From Massariosphaeria phaeospora (taxonomy: Eukaryota; Ascomycota; Dothideomycetes; Pleosporales): DNA of 64,000 nucleotides. Below the pieces are notes generated by a model that worked only from the letters and a program-made list of their open reading frames with translations, made no database searches and was not told the DNA's origin. The DNA lies in the NCBI GenBank assembly GCA_011032825.1, contig JAADJZ010000015.1, positions 62,001 through 126,000 of the forward strand. Reading direction: 5' to 3'. Below, piece by piece: positions 55,927-64,000 of the stretch; the stretch's first letter is position 1; each line of letters starts with the position of its first letter. The translations under genes were made by a program, and so were the position numbers.

Positions 55927-56919
55927 ATGGTGACCCGAAAACGCAACGAATGGCTCGACGCCGACGAAAGTGACGAGGACGGCCGCGGCTACGACTCAGA
56001 AGACCAGGGCAGAGCGCGCACGCTGCCGTCCTCGAAGCGGCAGAAGCACCAGCACGAGTTTGAGGACGAATCAGAAGCTGCGGACAGTCTAAAAGAGCAG
56101 GGCGGGCACGATCTCGAAGACGAAGACGAAGGCTCGGAGCATGACTACGAAGACGACGACATCGCCGACGCCTCGCGCCTCAAAGAACTTGCACGCCTCG
56201 AAAAGCTCGCCGCAAGCCTACCCTCGGACCTCAAACTCGCACCCACCCCCCTCACGCCCTCACAGCCCCTCTCCACGGCACCCAAGAAAGACAAGTCCGG
56301 CGTCGTCTACCTCTCCCGCGTGCCGCCCTTCATGAAACCCGCGGTCCTACGCTCACTTCTCACCCCCTACGGCGCCATATCGCGCATCTTCCTCACGCCG
56401 GAGTCCAGCACCGCGCGCACCGCTCGCCTGCGCTCTGGCGGCACGCGGCGCAAACTGTACCTCGACGGCTGGGTCGAGTTCGCGCACAAGCGCGACGCCA
56501 AGTTCGTAGCGGCGGCGCTCAACGCGCAGACCATGGGCGGCAAGAAGCGCAGCCGGTGGCACGACGAGGTGTGGAACGTCAAGTACCTCAGCGGCGTCAA
56601 GTGGGCGCACCTGGTCGAGCAGATCCAGAACGAGAATGCTGAGCGCGCGGCACGGCTGCGCAGCGAGATCGCGCTGGGCAAGAAGGAGAATCAGCGGTTT
56701 TTGGATAATGTCGAGCGCGGCAAGATGATTGGCGGGATTGAGGCTAAGCGCAAGAGGAAGGTGGAGGATGGGGGGGAGGAGGTGTTGGTGGGTGTGGCGG
56801 AGGAGGGGAAGAGGGCGAGGCGGAAGATGGATTTTAGGCAGAGGGAGGTTAGGGTGAAGGGCGATAAGAAGCCGGAGCCGGGGCAGGATGTGCAGAGGGT
56901 CATCAGCAAGATCTTCTGA
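55927..56919 (+). CDS. ESF2: 18S rRNA processing factor ESF2 (ABT1 family)
   Basis: A single exon of 330 residues. An acidic N-terminal third (DESDEDGRGYDSED and similar) precedes an atypical RRM: GVVYLSRVPPFMKPAVLRSL, GAISRIFLTPE, YLDGWVEFAHKRDAKFVAAAL, then WHDEVWNVKYLSGVKWAHLVEQI, diagnostic for ESF2/ABT1. A basic coiled tail follows (GIEAKRKRKV). It works in the nucleolus in small-subunit assembly with the helicase Dbp8. The start at 55927 gives the expected MVTRKRNEWLD. Confidence 0.88.
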   Translation: MVTRKRNEWLDADESDEDGRGYDSEDQGRARTLPSSKRQKHQHEFEDESEAADSLKEQGGHDLEDEDEGSEHDYEDDDIADASRLKELARLEKLAASLPSDLKLAPTPLTPSQPLSTAPKKDKSGVVYLSRVPPFMKPAVLRSLLTPYGAISRIFLTPESSTARTARLRSGGTRRKLYLDGWVEFAHKRDAKFVAAALNAQTMGGKKRSRWHDEVWNVKYLSGVKWAHLVEQIQNENAERAARLRSEIALGKKENQRFLDNVERGKMIGGIEAKRKRKVEDGGEEVLVGVAEEGKRARRKMDFRQREVRVKGDKKPEPGQDVQRVISKIF

Positions 56920-57289
56920 TGCTCTTACCAACGGCCGTGTGCGTGGTATGGTGGTTGCTCGGGCTCGTTGACTACGCTTTATACCCGCAGTGCCGGCTTT
57001 CTGCTCCGTAACGTCAAAGCCCCATGAATAATCAAGATCAATTGGAGTCATTTTCCACACTGTTGTGCTAGACTGTTCGTACCCATACCATTCGTAACCA
57101 TCGCCATGCAAGTCCGATTATATACATCAGGACAGTCTTGAGTAGCTTATTCGCGACTATCAAGACCGTACATGAACATCCCATCTCCAAGCAACCAAAT
57201 ATCAAAGCAATACCCCATCACCAAACGCCTTTCCATGCAGCTACAGGGTATAAACCACGTACACACTCTTTCTCCTCTTTTCCCTCCCC

Positions 57290-58141
57290 TCAAATCGCCG
57301 TCCCCCGCTCAAAGCTCTCCCTGATCTCCGACGTGTATTTATTGTAAAACCGCGCCAGCTTCTCGTTAAACAGCTTATTCTTCTGGTTGATGTACGTGAC
57401 ATCACCCGCATCGTCATCAATCCCGCCCCTCGCCGCCTTCGCCTTCAAGCGCTGCCTCTCGCCCTTGTCGAGATCGCCCACCAGCCGGTCGACCGCCTCC
57501 TTGCTCGGCCGATGGTCGTGGTTGTACGTCTCGTCAGCAGGCGTATTGACGCGACCCAGCTTATCCACCGTATACACGTCTCCCGCATCCGTCTCCACCA
57601 GCGTCAGCACGCCGGCCGTGACCTGGCGCTGCAGCTTATCCGCCTTCTCCACGGCATACGCCTCCATATCGACCTTGGTCATCTGGCGCACCTGCCGCTT
57701 GTACACCTTGTTGGCCTCGGCGCGGAAATCCGCAAACGCCACGCCGTCGCGGCTGCGCGCCTTCTTCGCCTGCCGCTTGTCCCAGCTCTCGCTCTCAGCG
57801 ACTGTGTAGTCCCAGTTGCGCTTGCGCTCGAAGTCCGGGTCGTCGGTCTTGAGCAGCTTGTATGCGGCTTTTTCGTGCAGGTCGGTGAGCTTGGTGAGGC
57901 GGGCGCGGCGCTCGTCGCGGTCGGTGGCTTCGCGGACGGAGCGCTCGGTGGCGCGTTTGCCGGATTCTTTGGCCGCTTGGAGGGTTTTGAAGCGCGCCAT
58001 GCGGGCGGCGAGGGCGGCTTTGGAGTCGTTGGGCGGGGGGGTGGAGTGTGGTTTGGCGTCTGGGGATGGCGGTGCAGAGGGTTCGGTCATCGTTTGGTCG
58101 ATGTGTGGTTTCACGTCTGTGGTGTCGGCGGTGTCGGCCAT
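57290..58141 (-). CDS. SYF2: Pre-mRNA-splicing factor SYF2
   Basis: A single exon of 283 residues. After a Pro/Asp-rich start, ARMARFKTLQAAKESGKRAT begins the SYF2 domain, with NWDYTVAESESWDKRQAKK, FADFRAEANKVYKRQVRQM, YNHDHRPSKEAVDRLVGDL and a final INQKNKLFNEKLARFYNKYT. These are family signatures. The Met at 58141 is preferred; the in-frame Met at 58258 adds an unconserved 39-residue piece that looks like 5' UTR. It belongs to the Prp19-associated complex of the spliceosome and is convergent with ESF2. Confidence 0.88.
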   Translation of the reverse strand: MADTADTTDVKPHIDQTMTEPSAPPSPDAKPHSTPPPNDSKAALAARMARFKTLQAAKESGKRATERSVREATDRDERRARLTKLTDLHEKAAYKLLKTDDPDFERKRNWDYTVAESESWDKRQAKKARSRDGVAFADFRAEANKVYKRQVRQMTKVDMEAYAVEKADKLQRQVTAGVLTLVETDAGDVYTVDKLGRVNTPADETYNHDHRPSKEAVDRLVGDLDKGERQRLKAKAARGGIDDDAGDVTYINQKNKLFNEKLARFYNKYTSEIRESFERGTAI

Positions 58142-58753
58142 GGTGGAGTGGTGTAGTAGTGGTGTGATGTGGTGTGTGGGTGAGTTGCGAAATACAAAAG
58201 GTTTGCGAAAGTAGAAAGTATTTGTCGTCGGGTATGCCAAGACACTAGCGCTCTCCATAGTGTACCACCCTCAGAGAAAGTCTTCGCAAAGCTCAACCCT
58301 GCTGCGGGGAGCCTTATTTGTTTTTAGTGTGAGCTGAGTGGGTGTTTCGTTTTGTGGAGCCGCACTCTCAGAACCATGGTTCATCAAATAACTCCTACAG
58401 ACAATGTCCAGTATGCGAGCTACAGCAGGGCTTTGTAAGGACAGCAGTAGCCTATCTGACTATTGCTAAAACCTCTTAGGCTGTCAACAGGATCGCCCCA
58501 AGTCTTCCTTGTTGGCAACAAATTATCTCAGCGGGGCAGCGGCACAGTGGTATGGAAACAGGTCCTCCGGAACCAAGGTTGAACACGCTATGTCTTGTAC
58601 AATCAAGTAAACGCTGTATACAGAACCGTAGCTTTCTCTAGCTATATCACTGCGGTAGACAATCCTTTTAGAGGCGCGCAGATTCATCTCTCTAGTTCCG
58701 GAGATAGATTCAAATACTCGATAATCTAGAATTTCACGTTACGGCAACTACTC
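58142..58753. other. Intergenic region between SYF2 and GH43
   Basis: About 610 bp: the SYF2 promoter and the GH43 downstream region. Nothing else recognised. Confidence 0.45.
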
Positions 58754-60465
58754 TCAAACCAACTGCATACTGAAACTCTTCACAACAACCCGCCCCCCCA
58801 GCGCCTTCGTCGCAAAGTTAAAAACCCCAAACCGATACCCCGTAAAAAACGTATACGAATTCGTCATCGGGAACGCATTCCCCAACTGCACAAACCTACT
58901 CCCGTCCACACTATACCAAAACGTAGCTGTCCTCTGCACGGCGGTGCCCGAGAACGCAGGCGTGATATCCGCCTGCACTCTTAGCCAGACATCGGTCGTA
59001 CCAGAGGACAGCGCAGGTCCGGTGGCCGCCACAGTGCCCGTGGACTGCGTCGCCCAGTTGGAGTTGAGCGTCACGTTGGTGACGAAGACGAGGTGCGCGG
59101 AGGAGCTGGATTTGTGGATGCCGATGTAGGCGGCGACGTCGCGGAACAGCACGGCGCCGGCGTGGTCGCCGTCGGCCATGGCGCTGATGTCTAGCGCGAA
59201 TGTGCCAGATGATTTGGGGCCGAGGATGCGGTGCGTGAGGGTGTTGCGCGCGGTGAACAGGTCGGTTGTGACGGTCGCGGTCGAGAGCTGGAGGCCGGCT
59301 GTGCCGCCGAGGAGCTTGAACTTTGTGGTGTCCGGGTTGTGGTTCCATTCCCAGTCGTTGCTCAGCGCGGTGCCGTTGAAGGTGTCGGTTCCGACGGGTG
59401 CGGGAACGGTCTTGGTTGTTTGGACAGGCATCGGATAGGTTTTGCCCCACGCATTACCGTCCTTGACGAGCGTGGGCCAGCCGTCGGGAGACCAGGTGAG
59501 CGGGGCGGCGACAGGAATTCGCCCTCCGGGGTAAGAGTCCAGAAACGCGACGTAGTACCACTTGTTGTCCTTGGTGTTGACAATGCCGCCTTGGTGGCTG
59601 TAGCCTGCATTCGGTAACGGCCCGGAAATGCTGTCCACGAGCACTTTCTTCTCATACGGTCCCCACGGGCTCGTCGACTTCAGCACCCATTCAGCGCTTG
59701 CCGGCTTCGTGACAAATATGTAGTAAGTGCCATTGATATTGTACATGCGGCTGCCTTCGATGTACGCGCCAGCCGGGTCAACATACACTTGTTGCGACTT
59801 GACTTCCGCAGAAGCGTCCGCGTTCAACTGCGCAACCATAATCTTGCTGTTGCCGTAACTGCATCGCGTCAGTATTTCGTCTCTAAGCGGGATCATTACA
59901 GGATATGTGGGCACACATACGCCACGTATATGGTATCGTCGTCGTCGAAGAGCATCCCACAGTCGTAGTAGCATTTGTTCAAGGTCGCTTTCTGTTTCCA
60001 ATCCCAACTAGAGACCTCGCCGCTGTTTTTGCCCGCACCGCTGCTTCCCGTCGTGTAGACATAAGTTTTGCTAGACTCGACGCATCCAATCCAGTAAAAC
60101 TGATCGTTTGAAGCTCTGTGCCGAAGAGTGCTGGCCCAAATCCCTTTAACGTACGCCCGGTCCGTAGCGCTGTTAAGATTGTATTTGCTGCCGAAGTTGA
60201 GGGTGGGTACGCTGTGCGAGACCGGAGTCCAGTTCACTAGGTCGTACGACTTGAGGATGGGCGCGCCAGGCGAGAAGGCGAAGGTCGAGGAAGAGTAGTA
60301 GAAGACATCGCCGACGCGGAAGACATCGAGATCGGGATAGTCTTCCCAGAGGATTGGATTGGTAAATGTCGTGGCCCCTTTTGCGAGAGAACTGTTAGCT
60401 ACAGGAGTTGTAGAACCGAGTTTACTCAACAACCCCAGGAGTAGCCAGGAATTTTGGGTACGCAT
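58754..60465 (-). CDS. Secreted glycoside hydrolase family 43 (xylosidase/arabinofuranosidase type)
   Basis: Exons 60465-59921 and 59858-58754 (62-bp intron with GTATGT donor) give about 549 residues. A signal-like start (NSWLLLGLLSKLGSTTPVA) precedes the five-bladed propeller: TNPILWEDYPDLDVFRVGD (catalytic base Asp region), YYDCGMLFDDDDTIYVAYG (second Asp) and AYIEGSRMYNINGTYYIF (acid Glu). The C-terminal 200 residues form a beta-sandwich-like module common in this family (FNGTALSNDWEWNHNPD to GAVLFRDVAAYIGIHKS). It likely trims plant hemicellulose outside the cell; the exact sugar is not inferable. Confidence 0.82.
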
Positions 60466-61035
60466 CTCGAAAACCTAGGTCCTTTGGCAGGGTAGCGTAG
60501 ACGCAGTCGTAAACGGATCATGATACATAGTAGTCCATGCTTTTATGTCGACAAGTCCATTCAATGGGCCACTCTCGGGCCGGAACTATACGCCTGAGCA
60601 CTTGCCGTCGGTTGTATCCCATGACCCGGGATCGTACCAAAGTAGGCAGTAATAGGTAAGTAACGAGCAAAATCTAGGGTAGCCTGAGTTTATCCAGATG
60701 CACCTTTCATCATGTTGCAGAAGGGGATGCCGCCGATTGGTGCAGCCGCGGCATAATTATCCCGGATGGACAGTGTGGGGTCGACAGGCGCGTCATCTCT
60801 GGTGAGTACTACAAAGGCACAGTTCGATTAGCGAAGCAGGTATGGGTATATTGGGACTACATAGAAGAATCGAATCCGTGTCGCTATCCAAGTACCTCTG
60901 TCGCGGATTGTCGCATAAGACATGGTTATACAGTGCTAGACTATAGCGGTAGCGGTCTCCTATAGCTCGAAGCGGGCAGCGGTGGGAACAGCAGGTCCCG
61001 GTTCCGAATGACTGCGAGAACAAATGAAGTGGCCC
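60466..61035. other. Intergenic region between GH43 and KRR1
   Basis: 570 bp. It should hold the GH43 promoter. Short frames only; no motif recognised. Confidence 0.45.
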
Positions 61036-62307
<1,272 letters not shown>

Positions 62308-62647
62308 GGTGCAGCGGGGTTGACGTCGCAGGGTCGATGGCGCGGGTGCACGCCGAGGAGGAAAGAAATTCGAGCGCCGTGGCTGGAGAACGCGCCAAGG
62401 CCTGCGCCACTACCGACCGGCCCGACCTCGGCCTGACTCACCCATTCCATAACTGCAACTTCTCCGTCTCTCACCCTCATCCACACCACACCACACCCCC
62501 ATACCTCACCACATCGCCGCCCGACCACTATACAAAACCAAGCAGCCTGCCGGAGCTACTCCAGAATCGGCCTTTTTCAGTCTGCTAGCTACAACGCCGC
62601 TGGTGACGTCACTTCGACTTTCACGAAACCGCTCACGACCCTTCACG
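62308..62647. promoter_or_regulatory. Divergent promoter between KRR1 and KIN17
   Basis: 340 bp between outward-facing starts, with a CCACACCACACCACACCCCC tract near 62482-62501. It probably drives both genes. Confidence 0.4.
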
Positions 62648-63476
62648 ATGCCGCGCGCAGAGATCGGCAGTACGAAGCATGTCGCCAACCAGATGAAGTC
62701 GAAGGGGTTGCAGCGTCTGCGCTGGTGGTGTGAAGGTAAGACCCTGCTGCCATCCTCCCTCCAAGCCTGTTATTAAAGATGCCACAGCATGTGAAAAGCA
62801 GTGCCGCGATGCAAATGGCTTCAAATGTCACGTCCAATCTGAAACCCACGTCCGCAAACTGCAAAGCATTGGCGAAAACTCCCGCGGCTACATCGAGGGC
62901 AAAACGGCCGAGTTCCAGCGCGATTTCGTCTCCCTCTTGCGCACCGTCCACAACGAGAAGTTCGTCAACGCAAACAAGGCCTATGGAGAGTACATCAAGC
63001 ACAAAGAGCACACCCACATGAACGCCACCCGATTCCACAGCCTGACCGAGTTCGTGAAGCATTTGGGACGGGAGGGCATAGTGAATGTGAAAGAGGACGA
63101 CAAGGATGGGCTGATGATTGCATGGCGAGACGTCAGTGTGGCGGCAGTGGAGCGGAGGGAGGCCATTCGGGCGCAAGAGATGGCCGAGGCGAGGAGTGGT
63201 GCGGGCGAGGACAAGCTGTTGAAGAAGATGGCGCAAAGGGCGAAGTCGGAGGCAGAAGCGAGGAAGGCTGCGCAGGGACAACAGCCTGAGAAGATCCCAG
63301 AACTAGCACCCCCGGCTGGAGACATGCCAGTGAAGCTCAGTTTCGGACTCAAACCAAAGACACCCCTGCCAAACGGTCTCGGTCAGATGAAGAGCAAGAG
63401 CATCTTCAAGCGGGCACGGACGGACGGCGATGAGAGCGAGCGACCGAGGAAGAAGAACATTACCAACCCTGCTTGA
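62648..63476 (+). CDS. KIN17-family DNA/RNA-binding zinc-finger protein
   Basis: Exons 62648-62735 and 62788-63476 give about 258 residues. The start MPRAEIGSTKHVANQMKSKG is nearly invariant in KIN17. The acceptor CCACAG is chosen because it restores the finger WWCEACEKQCRDANGFKCH with Cys-x2-Cys; an earlier AG would insert three extra residues. The winged-helix part follows: QRDFVSLLRTVHNEKFVNAN, HMNATRFHSLTEFVKHLGRE and VKEDDKDGLMIAWRD. The tail is basic (KSKSIFKRARTDGDESERPRK). A nuclear role in DNA replication/repair or RNA processing is expected from the family. C-terminal SH3-like domains of animal KIN17 are absent, as in other fungi. Confidence 0.85.
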
Positions 63477-63648
63477 TACAATGGGGCGTTGTGAGAAACA
63501 ACATAACCTTCAACACATTTGTTAAAATGGCGTGTACTGTCCAGAGCATCAGATATGCCAGGTGAATTGAGGTGAATTCTAAGACAGAAATTCCACAAGG
63601 GTATATGATAAGTAAATAACACCAAAGTCCTGCCTACCGCCATTTACC

Positions 63649-64000
63649 TCACCACTCCAACCGATCATCACACGTCAACCCTACATCCCACCTCTCCTCC
63701 CCACGCCACACCTGCGCCCCGCTATTTGAACCCGCCACGACGCGTCGAAGTTCGCTGATCATCTCCCCGGGCCCGCTGGCGAACACCTGTGTCCGGCCAC
63801 GCACAGTGCCCTCCACGAACTGCTGTACTACAGCCTGCAGGTCCGGCCGGTTCTGGACGTGATCGAGCGCGGCCTTGGACGTGCCGTGCACCGAGAGCGC
63901 GGACGAAGAAGTCGACGAAGATAAGGACGAGGACGTAATATCTTCCTTCGCAGCAGGAGCTTTTTCGTCAAACCCCGAAACCGGAGCGGATACTGAGTGA
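63649..64000 (-). CDS. Ferric reductase-like protein, C-terminal end (partial)
   Basis: On the minus strand the frame is open from the right edge to a stop at 63649. It holds a Ser/Ala-rich linker (SSSLSSSTSSSALSV), NRPDLQAVVQQFVEG, and TQVFASGPGEMISELRRVVA followed by WDVGLTCDDRLEW at the end. The (V/F)xSGPGxM-x2-ELRR stretch is the NAD(P)H-binding end of fungal ferric reductase/NOX-like transmembrane oxidoreductases. The membrane and FAD parts would lie outside the window. It is convergent with the KIN17 gene. Confidence 0.65.
   Translation of the reverse strand, partial: HSVSAPVSGFDEKAPAAKEDITSSSLSSSTSSSALSVHGTSKAALDHVQNRPDLQAVVQQFVEGTVRGRTQVFASGPGEMISELRRVVAGSNSGAQVWRGEERWDVGLTCDDRLEW

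Noticed and set aside
56353..57111. 252-codon minus-strand frame overlapping ESF2
   Set aside because: Leu/Pro/His-rich shadow of GC-rich ESF2 coding sequence; ESF2 has clear family motifs on the plus strand.
57512..58156. 214-codon plus-strand frame overlapping SYF2
   Set aside because: Low-complexity shadow of SYF2.
58911..59450. 179-codon minus-strand frame within GH43
   Set aside because: Arg/His-rich alternate frame of the GH43 exon; no independent evidence.

Overview
This window is nuclear DNA of a filamentous ascomycete. Genes carry many short GT-AG introns of about 43-103 bp with CTRAC-like branch sites, and the recognisable genes are fungal (ORC6, CWC25, ESF2, SYF2, KRR1, KIN17, Zn2Cys6 and PTH11-like proteins). 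A sirodesmin-type gene set next to RIP-like mutated transposons fits a Dothideomycete, probably Pleosporales; that placement is inference.

Layout. (1) 1-4.1 kb: the 5' end of a secreted protein gene, a long stretch without convincing genes, then ORC6. (2) 4.8-9.3 kb: five tandem copies of a small secreted cysteine-containing protein family. All share an intron just after a Cys-x-Cys or single-Cys motif; the first and last copies look frameshifted. (3) 10.3-36.1 kb: a PTH11-like membrane protein, then a compact epipolythiodioxopiperazine (ETP) cluster. It holds two GliN-type methyltransferases, an AflR/GliZ-like regulator, dipeptidase, gamma-glutamyl cyclotransferase, MFS exporter, glutathione transferase, cytochrome P450, DMATS-type prenyltransferase, C-S lyase-like PLP enzyme, an A-T-C-A-T-C-T NRPS and a GliT-like dithiol oxidase. 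(4) 36.4-54.5 kb: an 18.1-kb accessory island bounded by perfect 42-bp inverted repeats (40 bp plus a TA at each end). It contains a broken NLR gene (lipase-like/NB-ARC/15 near-identical 42-residue TPR-type repeats) and a nest of decayed Tc1/mariner and Fot1/pogo transposons. In-frame stops here are almost all TAG at CAG or TGG positions, as repeat-induced point mutation would give. (5) 54.5-64 kb: housekeeping genes for splicing (CWC25, SYF2), ribosome biogenesis (ESF2, KRR1) and KIN17, plus a secreted GH43 glycosidase and the 3' end of a ferric-reductase-like gene.

How the cluster should work (inference from gliotoxin and sirodesmin knowledge). The NRPS makes a cyclic dipeptide and the P450 oxidises it. 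The glutathione transferase adds two glutathiones; the cyclotransferase and dipeptidase trim them; the PLP enzyme cleaves the C-S bonds to a dithiol; the GliT-like oxidase closes the disulfide. The prenyltransferase suggests an O-prenyl-tyrosine precursor as in sirodesmin, and the methyltransferases probably decorate the product. Most later sirodesmin tailoring genes (extra P450s, acetyltransferase, further oxidoreductases) are absent, so a simpler prenylated ETP is predicted.

Exon coordinates were worked out by eye from frame continuity, splice sites and family motifs. No homology search was run.
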